Source: Winogradskyella psychrotolerans RS-3 (GTDB taxonomy: Bacteria; Bacteroidota; Bacteroidia; Flavobacteriales; Flavobacteriaceae). From it: a stretch of 64,000 bases of DNA. Numbering within the stretch: position 1 is the stretch's first letter; each line of letters starts with the position of its first letter. Where the stretch lies: the NCBI RefSeq assembly GCF_000427335.1, contig NZ_ATMR01000180.1, positions 70 through 64,069 of the forward strand, read 5' to 3'. The notes beneath the pieces were generated by a model, which was not told the origin of the DNA, made no database searches, and worked only from the letters and a program-made list of their open reading frames with translations. The translations under genes were made by a program, and so were the position numbers. Positions 49,956 through 59,432 of the stretch are shown here, one piece after another.

Positions 49956-51356
49956 TTATTGCTTAATCACTCTAATTGTTTCTGTAACGTTAGCTATAGT
50001 TACTTTAACAAAGTAAGCACCTGTTGCCAAGTTAGACATATCTAAATCACTATCAACAGCATTAGGATTAGTTCTTAATACTTCTTGACCTAACATATTA
50101 TACATAGCAACCTGCTCTATTGTATTTTGAGCATTTAATGATAATGTGTTTTTAACTGGGTTTGGATAGTATGTGAATGCAGATTCACTTTCGTAATTTA
50201 TTGTATTTAAGACTTGGTTTGTAGAAATATCTAAACAAAACGATCCCGTTTGCGTAGTATAACCCTCAACTTGTACATAATACGTCTCTCCAACAATCAC
50301 TGCTAAATCCGTAATTAATGAATTGTAAGCAAATCCATTAGATAAAATAGTAGCACCATCATCTTGACTACAACCAATTTCTACTAAACTGCCAGGGGTA
50401 CCAGAATAAACTGCCAATTCAGTATCTAATAAAGTTCCGCCTGTAAAATCAGTAGAAACATCTACAGTTGCAACATCTGCAGGAACGGTAAATGTAAACC
50501 AAACATCACTAAGCGCCTCTGTACCTTGAAAACAAGATCCAAATGCTTCAGCAGAACCTGATGCTTGAATATTATTTGCATTAGTATTTGTACCATCACA
50601 AAATCCTTCATCTACAGTAACTGCTATGGCTGCAGCAATGTCGTCATTGACAGGAAATACAAATGTGACAAATGTTTGTTCTGCACAATCAATTGATGCC
50701 CCTACACTGTTAAATGGTGTAATAGTTACATAATACGTAGTACCTTCTAATAACGCACCAATATTAGTCGTAGTAACATTACCTAATGTTTCAGAATAAA
50801 CATCTGATAATCCAGAGGCAGTTCCTACAGCTACATCATAACCATCAATTAGGCCTGAAGCTTCTGACCATGAAATGTCACCTTCTAAAGTTACATTTTC
50901 AGTTGCAGATAACATAGCATCACACGATGGTGGACTAGATGCATCAAAGCTAACTAATAAATCTATATCAAAAAATATTACATCAAAATAACCGTCAAGA
51001 TCATTCGAAGTAAGCGTTATAGTAGTAAAACCCGTAACATCTAAGCCGTTAAAGTCAGCATCACATCCAGCAGGAATCGTTGTTCCGTCTGAGGCACCAC
51101 CTATAACTGCTAAATCAAAATCATACCAATCCCCACAATAAGTTGTACCACCTGTTGCACTATTATAGTGAACAGTAAATGTAGCTAATGAAATAGCTGT
51201 AATTGGGTCAGCACCATTAACAGTAATATCTGCGCTGTTAATTGTAAGGACAACCGCGTCATTATCTACTCCTGTAGTACCGAAATTTTGACTGATCTGA
51301 GAAAATCCTAGTAAGGATAGTCCAAAAAATAAAATTGAGAATGTAATTTTTTTCAT
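49956..51356 (-). CDS. T9SS-sorted secreted protein, 466 residues
   Basis: The protein has a signal peptide (FSILFFGLSLLGFSQ), a 100-residue N-terminal region of its own (GGTTYCGDWYDFDLAVIGG), a fibronectin type III-like segment (ISWSEASGLIDGYDVAVGT), and a C-terminal half that matches the 887-residue neighbour. The last 73 residues differ from those of the neighbour at only five positions. The T9SS tail (YYPNPVKNTLSLNAQ ... ETIRVIKQ) routes it to the cell surface. Function is unknown. The neighbour lies 266 bases downstream in the same direction but has its own leader and terminator, so the two are likely separate transcripts. Confidence 0.88.
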   Translation of the reverse strand: MKKITFSILFFGLSLLGFSQISQNFGTTGVDNDAVVLTINSADITVNGADPITAISLATFTVHYNSATGGTTYCGDWYDFDLAVIGGASDGTTIPAGCDADFNGLDVTGFTTITLTSNDLDGYFDVIFFDIDLLVSFDASSPPSCDAMLSATENVTLEGDISWSEASGLIDGYDVAVGTASGLSDVYSETLGNVTTTNIGALLEGTTYYVTITPFNSVGASIDCAEQTFVTFVFPVNDDIAAAIAVTVDEGFCDGTNTNANNIQASGSAEAFGSCFQGTEALSDVWFTFTVPADVATVDVSTDFTGGTLLDTELAVYSGTPGSLVEIGCSQDDGATILSNGFAYNSLITDLAVIVGETYYVQVEGYTTQTGSFCLDISTNQVLNTINYESESAFTYYPNPVKNTLSLNAQNTIEQVAMYNMLGQEVLRTNPNAVDSDLDMSNLATGAYFVKVTIANVTETIRVIKQ

Positions 51357-51370
51357 AAAATAAATTTTAA

Positions 51371-51397
51371 GTTAGTTATTCTCTAAAAATATGTTAA
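51371..51397 (-). promoter_or_regulatory. Conserved leader element of the second T9SS paralogue
   Basis: It matches the element at 49705-49731 in 25 of 27 positions. A TATATTTG (complement of 51442-51449) lies further upstream and could be the -7 box, which would give a leader of about 80 bases. Confidence 0.5.
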
Positions 51398-51531
51398 ATC
51401 TTTAGAATATAATTAGCTTTAACAACACAATCGTTGAAACACAAATATAAACGACAAAAAACACTGATTTATTCTTGTAAGTATTTTCAAACAATAGAAT
51501 ATGACGCCTAAATTAAATTTAAGGCAAAAAA

Positions 51532-51562
51532 AAGCTCTTACATTAAGGTAATGTAAAAGCTT
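51532..51562 (-). terminator. Terminator of fabI
   Basis: AAGCT (51532-51536) and TTACATTA (51538-51545) pair with AGCTT (51558-51562) and TAATGTAA (51549-51556), with one mismatch between. Upstream A residues become the T tract on the minus strand. It lies 29 bases past the fabI stop. Confidence 0.75.
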
Positions 51563-51590
51563 AGATAAGTTAAAGTAAAGTGATTACGTG

Positions 51591-52409
51591 TTATTGCTTT
51601 TCTACAAAATTTTCTAGAACCACATCACTAACCCCCATATTACTAAATCCTCCATCATTATATAGATTTTGAAGTGTGACACGTTTGGTTAAATCACTAA
51701 ATAATGTTATTGTATAATTGGCACAATCCATTGCCGTTGCGTTTCCTAATGGTGACATTTTTTCTGCATATGCAATGAAGCCATCAAATCCTTTAACACC
51801 TGTCCCAGCAGTTGTTGGTGTTGGTGATTGCGAAATAGTGTTGACTCTTACTTTTTTATCTCTACCAAAGAAATAGCCAAAACTACGCGCCACACTTTCT
51901 AAATAGGCTTTATTATCTGCCATATCATTATAATCTGGAAACACACGTTGCGCTGCCATATAGCTTAACGCCACAATACTTCCCCATTCATTCATGGCAT
52001 CTGCTTTATAAAGTGTTTGCATTACTTTATGAAAAGACATAGCAGAAACATCGGTTCCTTTTTGTGTCCAAGCATAGTTTTGATCCGTATAATGTTTTCC
52101 TTTTCTTACATTTATAGACATACCGATAGAATGTAATACAAAATCTATTTTACCACCTAAAATTTCCATAGACTGTGCTACCAAGTTTTGTAAATCCTCT
52201 TCTGAAGTAGCGTCTGCAGGAACAATTTGTGAACCTGTCTTTTCTGCTAATTCATCTATTTGTCCCATACGTATGGAAACTGGTGCGTTGGTTAATACAA
52301 ATGTTCCTCCTTCTTCATGAACGCGTATTGCTGTTTTCCAGGCAATAGAGTTTTCGTCTAATGCGCCAAATATGATTCCTCTCTTTCCTTTAAGTAAGTT
52401 GTATGACAT
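51591..52409 (-). CDS. fabI: Enoyl-[acyl-carrier-protein] reductase
   Basis: FabI reduces the enoyl-ACP double bond with NADH in the last step of each fatty-acid elongation round. The 272-residue protein has the modified Rossmann start GIIFGALDENSIAWKTAI, VLHSIGMSINVRKG, and the active-site Tyr/Lys region SYMAAQRVFPDYNDMADNKAYLE. The frame is open upstream to 52457, but the ATG at 52409 fits the known N-terminus MSYNLLKGKRG. TAACTTTG (complement of 52455-52462) may be the -7 box of its promoter, with no clear -33 element. Confidence 0.94.
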   Translation of the reverse strand: MSYNLLKGKRGIIFGALDENSIAWKTAIRVHEEGGTFVLTNAPVSIRMGQIDELAEKTGSQIVPADATSEEDLQNLVAQSMEILGGKIDFVLHSIGMSINVRKGKHYTDQNYAWTQKGTDVSAMSFHKVMQTLYKADAMNEWGSIVALSYMAAQRVFPDYNDMADNKAYLESVARSFGYFFGRDKKVRVNTISQSPTPTTAGTGVKGFDGFIAYAEKMSPLGNATAMDCANYTITLFSDLTKRVTLQNLYNDGGFSNMGVSDVVLENFVEKQ

Positions 52410-52488
52410 GTTTACAATATATTTAGTTGATAGTTTGTTGAATTGTAAAGATTTCAAAGTTAATTAAACTTTAAACGTATTAATTGGT

Positions 52489-52740
52489 TCACATTTTTAG
52501 GTCGTCTATAATATGATCCCATTCATCTACCCAATTTCCGTCTTTGTATATAATCACCCCAAATTCTTGATGATAATATTTATATCCATTTTGTATGGTT
52601 TGATTGTCTGGAAAAATATAATCTGGAACACATTCGCCATTAATAATAACATGCTTTACATCGCATGGATCTTCATCATCTGCGCAACCTATAAACGCAA
52701 AACTTCCTATAAACAATAGGATCATAAAATAGTGTTTCAT
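52489..52740 (-). CDS. Small lipoprotein of unknown function
   Basis: The 83-residue protein has a lipoprotein signal (MILLFIGSFAFIGC) and a short mature part with two further Cys residues (DPCDVKHVIINGECVPDY). I recognise no family. It lies 13 bases downstream of recN on the same strand, so it may share its transcript. Its Cys pair could form a disulfide in the periplasm. Confidence 0.65.
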   Translation of the reverse strand: MKHYFMILLFIGSFAFIGCADDEDPCDVKHVIINGECVPDYIFPDNQTIQNGYKYYHQEFGVIIYKDGNWVDEWDHIIDDLKM

Positions 52741-52753
52741 CTATTCAATTGAA

Positions 52754-54406
52754 TCAGTTTAACAATTGTTTCGCATGTGCCATGGCAGAATCTGTAATTG
52801 TTAAACCACCTAGCATTTGTGCGACTTCAACTATGCGTTCGTCTTCGTTTAATTTTTTGAGTTGCGTATGCGTAATATCATCAATATCTGTTTTAAATAC
52901 TTTGAAATGCGAATTGCCTTTCGCCGCAATTTGAGGTAAATGTGTAATAGAAAACACTTGCATGCTACTACTCATCTGCTTCATAATGTCTCCCATTTTA
53001 TTTGAAATCTCACCTGAAACTCCGGTATCAATTTCATCAAACATTATAGATGGTAACTGAATATATTCTGCCAAAACAGATTTTATAGCTAACATAATAC
53101 GCGATAACTCCCCACCAGATGCCGACTTTTTAAGCTCATTAAAGCTAGAACCTTTATTTGCCATAAATAAAAACTGCAAGCTATCCTTTCCGTTTTTTAC
53201 AAACTGATCTGTTGGCTCTAATTCAACTTTAAACTTAGCATTTGGCATTCCTAAATCTGAAAGAATGGCTTCTAACTTAGATACAAAAACTGGAATTACT
53301 TTTTTTCTGTTTTTTGAAATCTTTAAAGCAATTTGATTTAATTTTTCGTTAGCTTTTAAAATCTCTTGTTCTTTATCTAGTATCGTTTGATCTAAACTTT
53401 CAGTGTCATCGATTTTAGATTGTAAATCTTTTTTGATTGTAATTAAGTCTTCGATTTCTGAAACGGAATGCTTTTGAAATAGATTGTTTACAATTTGAAG
53501 TTTACTATTAATACGTTCTAATTCTTGTGGATCTGTAGATAAATTATCTTCAAGATTATCAATTTCAATAAGTACATCATCTAATTCAATCCCTACACTA
53601 ATGATACGTTCCTTTAAAGATTCGTAAGGTTTACCAAAAGTGGCTATTTTTGATAGTTCTTGTTTTGCAGAATTAATCTGATCAATTACGCCTAGTCCTT
53701 CGGCATCTAAAATGGCTTTAGCACTACTTAGCTTCTCACCAATGATTTCAACATTGTTAAGTTCTTCATATTGATTTTCTAAATCTTCGAGATTAATTTT
53801 CTCTAAATTAATTTCATTTAATTCATTGGATAAAAACAGATTATAATCGTACTCTTTTATCAATTCAGCTTTAGACAGTTTTAATACTGCTAATGCTTTT
53901 TGAAGTTTTTTGAATACACTCAAACCTTTAGAAAATTCTTCTAAATTCAATTTATTATCCGCTAAGGCATCTATAACTTTAAACTGATAATCGTCTTGTG
54001 TTAACTGTTGTGTTTGGTGTTGTGAATGAATATCAATTAAATAACTACTTAACGCAACTAAACTCTCTAAAGTTACAGGAGTATCATTGATAAATGCTCT
54101 AGACTTTCCAGATGCTAAAATTTCTCTTCTAATAATAGTGTGCACGTCATAATCTAAATCTAGGGATTTAAATAGTGCCTTTAGATCGTAATTGGCAATA
54201 TCAAAGGCAGCTTCTATAATGCATTTTTCTTCTGCAGTTTTCACCTGACTCAGATCGGCACGTTTCCCTAAAACTAAGGATAAACCACCTAATAAGATAG
54301 ACTTACCTGCACCTGTTTCTCCTGTAATAATAGTTAAACCATTATTAAAGGATACATTTAACTCATCGATGAGTGCGTAATTTTTTATGTAAAGTGATGT
54401 TAACAA
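52754..54406 (-). CDS. recN: DNA repair protein RecN
   Basis: RecN is an SMC-like ATPase that takes part in double-strand break repair. The 550-residue protein has the N-terminal Walker A in ITGETGAGKSILLGGLSL, a long central coiled-coil region, the C-loop signature ASGGELSRIMLAIK, and the Walker B end IMFDEIDTGVSGE. Length and order are typical. It is the last large gene of the bamD-rpoZ-coaBC-DUF4835-recN cluster, but 135 bases separate it from DUF4835, so it may have its own promoter. Confidence 0.95.
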   Translation of the reverse strand: MLTSLYIKNYALIDELNVSFNNGLTIITGETGAGKSILLGGLSLVLGKRADLSQVKTAEEKCIIEAAFDIANYDLKALFKSLDLDYDVHTIIRREILASGKSRAFINDTPVTLESLVALSSYLIDIHSQHQTQQLTQDDYQFKVIDALADNKLNLEEFSKGLSVFKKLQKALAVLKLSKAELIKEYDYNLFLSNELNEINLEKINLEDLENQYEELNNVEIIGEKLSSAKAILDAEGLGVIDQINSAKQELSKIATFGKPYESLKERIISVGIELDDVLIEIDNLEDNLSTDPQELERINSKLQIVNNLFQKHSVSEIEDLITIKKDLQSKIDDTESLDQTILDKEQEILKANEKLNQIALKISKNRKKVIPVFVSKLEAILSDLGMPNAKFKVELEPTDQFVKNGKDSLQFLFMANKGSSFNELKKSASGGELSRIMLAIKSVLAEYIQLPSIMFDEIDTGVSGEISNKMGDIMKQMSSSMQVFSITHLPQIAAKGNSHFKVFKTDIDDITHTQLKKLNEDERIVEVAQMLGGLTITDSAMAHAKQLLN

Positions 54407-54541
54407 GCGCTTAAATTTATTGGTATTACAAAATTAAGTTTTTAAGGCTAAGTAATATGAAATTATAGTGGAAATATGTTTGAGGTATTAAAGCACTTCG
54501 ACTAGATGCAATAACTTAAAAGACAGTCTGTAAAACAAAGA

Positions 54542-55428
54542 CTAATACTTAATATTCCTCCACTTTTGAGAATGCATTGGAGCAATTCTATTTAAGATAT
54601 CCATTGCATCTGTAATATTAACACTTGGTCCACCTGAAAGAATGTCCATTATTTCATCTGCTTTAGCATCAAAGAATACACGCATTAAGAATGAATTTGG
54701 TCTTGCTCTATGCACTTTTTGTAAAGCATCTAAAACAGAAATTATTTGAGACTTTCCTTCTTTTGCGCCTTCACTCATAATATCTAAACCTTCAATATGA
54801 TATTTATACATCGCTAATCTCATATTTTTAAAAGAAGGCGACATTAGATTATCTATTAAAGCAAAACGCGACTGTAAGCCGTCTTCTAATTTCCAACCCT
54901 GACCATTAAGTTGTTGTGAGTAGCTCGCTATAGTTTGCGCTTGACTGAAATACTCATTACCTCCATTAAGCTCAAACGTATCTGCGTCTATTCCTAAAAT
55001 CATATAGACATGAAATGACAACACAGAAATTAAGTTAGACTCAAACTGACTCTCATTAAAAACTAAATTCTGAAATTCTAAATATTCAAAATTAAAATTT
55101 CTGTCATTATAATTATAAACAGGAGAACTGTACGTGGAATTAAAAATAGGTCTAGAAGACGATACCTGAATCGATGCTGAAAACAAATTATTGCTTTGTT
55201 CTGTGACGTTAATTACCATACTGCAATTAATACGCTCTTGTTGACCAAAAGTCTTTTTAGTCCATTTGGTATTATTTACAAATTCTGTAAGTTGGTTTCC
55301 TAAGGTTTTAAATAAAACGTCATTTTCAGCTCCCGTTTGCTGCGCTATCACAGATACTGTGCAGTTTAACTCTTGAGAAAACGTTACAGAGGTCACTAAA
55401 AAAGCAAATAAAAAAATAGGTTACGCAT
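54542..55428 (-). CDS. DUF4835-family exported protein, one frameshift
   Basis: The protein belongs to DUF4835, typical of Bacteroidota and always near coaBC and recN. The visible frame begins inside the signal peptide (TSVTFSQELN). Adding one A to the plus-strand A6 run at 55398-55403 joins it to an ATG at 55428 and gives MRNLFFYLLFLVTSVTFSQ, a complete Sec signal, for 295 residues. The new start overlaps the coaBC stop by eight bases, as expected for coupled genes. Body segments include SYSQQLNGQGWKLEDGLQSR and LMRVFFDAKADEIMDIL. Function is not established. Confidence 0.85.
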
Positions 55429-56631
55429 GAGTTTGTTTTAGTATAAGGTGCATTAAATCTTGAGCAACGTCTGCTTTTGATTTTAATTCATTTTCAATAA
55501 TGTCGTTAGAAGACGTTATAAATGTAACTTTATTTGTTGACACTCCAAAACCTGCTCCTTTATCTTGTAATGAATTTAAAACAATAAGATCTAAATTCTT
55601 AGATATCAGTTTTCCTTTAGCGTGTTCCAATTCGTTATTAGTTTCCAATGCAAAACCAACTAAAAATTGATCTTTTTTAATCTCACCAAGGGATTTTAAA
55701 ATGTCTTTAGTTTTTTCTAACTCAATAGTAAACGTGGTTTCTTTCTTTTTATTTTCTCATCAGCTACATTCTTTGGCCTATAATCTGCCACTGCAGCAGA
55801 AAGAATAGCAATATCTGAGGTATTGAAATGCTTATGCACCTCATTATACATGTCTTCTGCAGTTATTACAGGTTTAACCGTAACAAGATGATGTGTGATT
55901 TTTTGATGTGTTGGACCTGTTACCAGAACAACCTCAGCTCCTAAATTAGCGGCAGCCTTTGCTATTTCGAAGCCCATTTTTCCGCTAGAATGATTGCCAA
56001 TAAAACGTACAGGATCTATAGCCTCATAAGTTGGACCAGCGGTAATTAATACACGTTTCCCTCTTAAAGGTAATTGATCTAAGATATCATTTTCAATATA
56101 AGCTACAATTTCTTCAGGTTCTGCCATACGACCTTCACCAACTAAACCGCTTGCGAGTTCACCCGTTCCGGCAGGAATAAGTTTATTTCCGTAAGATGTT
56201 AGTTTTTCAAAAGAAGCTTTCGTAGAATCGTGCTTATACATATCCAAATCCATTGCAGGTGCAAAATAAATTGAACATTTAGCAGAAAGATACGTTGCTA
56301 GAAGGATATTATCACAAACACCATTTGCCATTTTAGCCATCGTATTTGCTGTAGCAGGAGCAATCACAAAGAGATCTGCCCAAAGGCCTAAATCGACGTG
56401 GTTATTCCATATTTGGTTATCGTCTTCTTCATCTGTAAAAGAAGAATACACCGGATTTTTTGATAATGTAGAAAGCGTAAGTGGAGTTACAAACTCTTTA
56501 GAAGCAGGCGTCATAACGACTTTGACGTTAGCGCCTGCTTTAATGAATAATCTGACTAAACTGGCAGATTTATAAGCGGCAATACCAGCAGTAATGCCCA
56601 ATAAAATATTCTTATCCTTTAGAATAGACAT
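55421..56631 (-). CDS. coaBC: Bifunctional CoaBC, one frameshift
   Basis: CoaBC joins cysteine to 4'-phosphopantothenate and decarboxylates the product in CoA synthesis. The N-terminal flavin domain has LGITAGIAAYKSASLVRL, the active-site His in NNHVDLGLWAD, and APAMDLDMY. The C-terminal synthetase domain has VLITAGPTYEAIDPVRFIGN and AVADYRPKNVADEKI. The frame breaks just after; one extra T in the plus-strand T5 run at 55746-55750 restores it to the end VAQDLMHLILKQTHA at 55421, for 403 residues. The enzyme is essential in nearly all bacteria, which argues for an assembly error. It starts 14 bases after rpoZ. Confidence 0.93.
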
Positions 56632-56645
56632 CTAAGGCTTTAGAT

Positions 56646-56972
56646 TTATGGTTGAGGATCCTCAGTATTTCTGTGATAGATCTTATTATCTAACCACTCC
56701 TTTACTGCTAAAGCGTGTGGCTTTGGTAATTTTTCGTAAAACTTAGAAACTTCAATTTGTTCTTTGTTTTCAAAAATTTCTTCAAGACTATCATTATATG
56801 TAGCAAACTCTTCTAGTTTGTCTATTAACTCACGTCTGATGTCAGTATTAATCTGCTCTGCACGTCTAGAAATTACAGAAATTGCTTCATAGATATTATC
56901 TGTTGCAGCATCTATTTCGTTTCTGTTGTAAGTAATTGTACTTACTGGTGCATCTGTCTTTTTTAAATCCAT
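56646..56972 (-). CDS. rpoZ: RNA polymerase omega subunit
   Basis: The 108-residue protein is the omega subunit (Rpb6-like) that stabilises RNA polymerase. It has the Bacteroidota form, with NIYEAISVISRRAEQINTDIRRELIDKLEEF near its middle, and an acidic, flexible C-terminus. Length fits. It lies 11 bases after bamD and 14 bases before coaBC, so it is inside that transcript. Confidence 0.9.
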   Translation of the reverse strand: MDLKKTDAPVSTITYNRNEIDAATDNIYEAISVISRRAEQINTDIRRELIDKLEEFATYNDSLEEIFENKEQIEVSKFYEKLPKPHALAVKEWLDNKIYHRNTEDPQP

Positions 56973-56983
56973 CGTTATAATGT

Positions 56984-57784
56984 TTAACTTTTAGTCGTAA
57001 ACGTATTTAATTGTTCTTGTAATTCTTCATTCATTAAAGTAGCCGCTTCCATATATTCTGATTCTGGATATGACTTCTGTAATACTTTATAATAACCTAT
57101 AGCCTCTTTTACACGCTGCTCTTTTAAATATTCAATACTTAAAATAGCCAAGTTATATGCCGAATCAAATCTGTAATAAACAGCTTCACTTCTTAAAGAA
57201 GCACCAGGAAACTCAAGTAAAAAGTTATTAAACGATTTAATTGAAGCCTTGTATTCTCTAATTATATTGTATTGCTTTGCAATTTCGAAAGCTTTTTTCT
57301 CTAGTTTAAAATCTAGCTCTTTAACTAATTCATTAGCGTCAGCTAAATATTGTGAATTAGGATACTCATTAATGAAAATTTGTAATTTTTCTATAGCTTC
57401 AACCGTTTCCTTCTGTTCTTTAGAATACGCAGGAGAATTAAAATAATACCCTTTGGCAGCTAAAAACGAAGCTTGTTCTGCTTTTTCACTTTGAGGATAA
57501 ATATCTGTAAATTTATCAAAGTGATAACTTGCTTCGTAATACGTTCCTAATTGATAAGAACACATCGCATGCATAAAGGTTAATTTTTCGGCCTGTGGTT
57601 TTCCTCTATATTGTTGAAGTATTTGATCTAACAATCTATAAGATTTATTCCACTTTTCAGCGTCATAAAGTTCTGTAGCCAATTCAAATTTCGCAGCAGT
57701 ATCTTCAGATTTTAGTGTTTTCTGAAAGTCACTACAAGAAATAAATAGAATACTGATAAGTAGTATGTAAAGTCCTCTTTTCAT
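56984..57784 (-). CDS. bamD: Outer membrane assembly lipoprotein BamD
   Basis: BamD is the essential lipoprotein of the BAM complex, which folds beta barrels into the outer membrane. The 266-residue protein has a lipoprotein signal (LYILLISILFISC) and five TPR-like helical pairs (KFELATELYDAEKWNKSYRL, YPQSEKAEQASFLAAKGYY, YPNSQYLADANELVKEL). It is the first gene of a unit with rpoZ, coaBC and DUF4835, an order conserved in Flavobacteriia. Confidence 0.93.
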   Translation of the reverse strand: MKRGLYILLISILFISCSDFQKTLKSEDTAAKFELATELYDAEKWNKSYRLLDQILQQYRGKPQAEKLTFMHAMCSYQLGTYYEASYHFDKFTDIYPQSEKAEQASFLAAKGYYFNSPAYSKEQKETVEAIEKLQIFINEYPNSQYLADANELVKELDFKLEKKAFEIAKQYNIIREYKASIKSFNNFLLEFPGASLRSEAVYYRFDSAYNLAILSIEYLKEQRVKEAIGYYKVLQKSYPESEYMEAATLMNEELQEQLNTFTTKS

Positions 57785-57867
57785 TTGGTCACTTTAATTG
57801 CTTTGCATCTGTAAAATAGAATGTGCTATTAAATAACAAGCTAATTCCCTAAATTTTAAACAGAATG

Positions 57868-57902
57868 CAAAAGTAAGCATTATTAACGGATTTAAAAAAC
57901 AA
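57868..57902 (-). promoter_or_regulatory. Predicted promoter of the bamD operon
   Basis: On the minus strand TACTTTTG (complement of 57868-57875) fits the -7 element, and a TTG (complement of 57900-57902) lies 24 bases upstream, one more than the usual upper limit. The -7 box ends 83 bases before the bamD start. Confidence 0.45.
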
Positions 57903-57958
57903 TTATTGTCCGCTAAATTAAGCGTTGTATCTAGCCTAAATACCTATTTATATTAAGT

Positions 57959-58843
57959 TTAACTTTTTCCTAGAGTTTTTAACTCTGATTTAATCCTTGC
58001 CTTTAAGTTATCTGTCGCTTCAACAAGTGGCAAACGCACATGTAAATTTGAAATTTCTAAAGCACTTAAAACTGCTTTTATACCAGAAGGATTGTTTTCA
58101 GAGAAAATAAGTCCGGTTATTGGCATTAACTTAAAATGGATATCATAAGCCTCCTTAGCTTTACCTGCAATCCCTAAACGAATCATTTCCGAAAACTCTT
58201 TAGGTAATGCTTGTCCTATAACAGAAATAACACCAGAGCCACCAGCTAAAGCGACACCTAATGCTAAGTCATCATCACCAGATAACACTAAGAAATCGTT
58301 AGGTTTAGTTCTTAATAATTCTAAATATTGATGCACATTATTTCCTGCTTCTTTAACCGCAACGATATTATCACAATCTTTAGCTAACCTCAACGTTGTT
58401 TCAGGAGACATGTTTGACGATGTTCTACCTGGTACGTTATATAAAATAATTGGTATTGGAGTTACGGCAGAAATGGCTTTAAAATGTTGATAAATTCCCT
58501 CTTGCGTCGGTTTACTGTAATAAGGAGAAACTGATAAAATACCATCAATAGCAGAAAAATCTGTTGACTTAATTTCATTGATAACATTTGCAGTATTATT
58601 ACCACCTATACCTAAAACTAATGGTAATCTTCCATTATTAATTTTAGCAATGAACGCTATTAACTCCTTTTTTTCTTCTGGAGTAACGGTAACACTCTCC
58701 CCAGTGGTTCCGCTAATTACTAAATAATCCGTGCCGTTGGCAATGTTATACTCTACTAAACGCTCTAATGCATCAAAATCGATACTTAAATCTGCGTTAA
58801 ATGGTGTGATTAATGCCACACCAGTTCCTGTAAATTTGGTCAT
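57959..58843 (-). CDS. dapA: 4-hydroxy-tetrahydrodipicolinate synthase
   Basis: DapA condenses pyruvate with aspartate semialdehyde, the first committed step to lysine and diaminopimelate. The 294-residue protein has the TIM-barrel start GTGVALITPFNADLSIDFDAL, GTTGESVTVT, the catalytic Tyr in IILYNVPGRTS, and the Schiff-base Lys in NIVAVKEAGN. Its ATG overlaps the stop of the upstream DUF6913 gene by one base (TAATG), so the two are translationally coupled. Confidence 0.96.
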   Translation of the reverse strand: MTKFTGTGVALITPFNADLSIDFDALERLVEYNIANGTDYLVISGTTGESVTVTPEEKKELIAFIAKINNGRLPLVLGIGGNNTANVINEIKSTDFSAIDGILSVSPYYSKPTQEGIYQHFKAISAVTPIPIILYNVPGRTSSNMSPETTLRLAKDCDNIVAVKEAGNNVHQYLELLRTKPNDFLVLSGDDDLALGVALAGGSGVISVIGQALPKEFSEMIRLGIAGKAKEAYDIHFKLMPITGLIFSENNPSGIKAVLSALEISNLHVRLPLVEATDNLKARIKSELKTLGKS

Positions 58844-59361
58844 TATAATTTGTTTAAAATATTTAAGTATTTTTTTAACTCTTGCTTAAAAATATTGATA
58901 TCCCTTAATTCTACATCTATTATTAAATCATATAAACGTTCGTCTTCTTTACTTATTCCGACTTTAAAATTCGCTTTAGACGCTGCCGTCATGAGGTTTA
59001 ATTGCAACACTTCATTTTTAAAAAAGCAAATAAGCATATCATAAGGCTCGTTGATAAAAGCTTCTAAGTCGAGATTTTTTATTTTTCCTTTCCAGCCAAA
59101 GTCTTTTGGACTAAAATGTACATTCCATTTATTGTGTTCTAATTTGTCGTCTAAAGTAAAAGCAATAATTTTATGCTTTGGTGAGACTAAACCCAGTTCT
59201 TTAAAATAAACTCTAAAAACCTCAAATTCATGAAATTCGTTCGCATTAAGAAGCACCGCAACTGTTTTTATTTTGTTATTATTAACAGTCGATTGACGAG
59301 TTGCCAATAAATTATTGACATATTTTCGATTAGATTTTTCTTTAAATGCTTTTAAAATCAT
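58843..59361 (-). CDS. DUF6913-like protein
   Basis: The 172-residue cytoplasmic protein resembles DUF6913 of Flavobacteriia, assigned from memory of the order next to dapA. Features seen are a basic start (KEKSNRKYVNNLLATRQ), VLLNANEFHEFEVFRVYFK and FINEPYDMLICFFKNE. No catalytic motif is visible. It is coupled to dapA by the TAATG overlap and diverges from the 5'-nucleotidase genes, with only 71 bases between start codons. Confidence 0.75.
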   Translation of the reverse strand: MILKAFKEKSNRKYVNNLLATRQSTVNNNKIKTVAVLLNANEFHEFEVFRVYFKELGLVSPKHKIIAFTLDDKLEHNKWNVHFSPKDFGWKGKIKNLDLEAFINEPYDMLICFFKNEVLQLNLMTAASKANFKVGISKEDERLYDLIIDVELRDINIFKQELKKYLNILNKL

Positions 59362-59432
59362 TTACCTTTAGCCTTTGTGCAAATTTAATAAAAGCACTTA
59401 CATTTTATTATAAACTTCTTATAAGTTATTCA

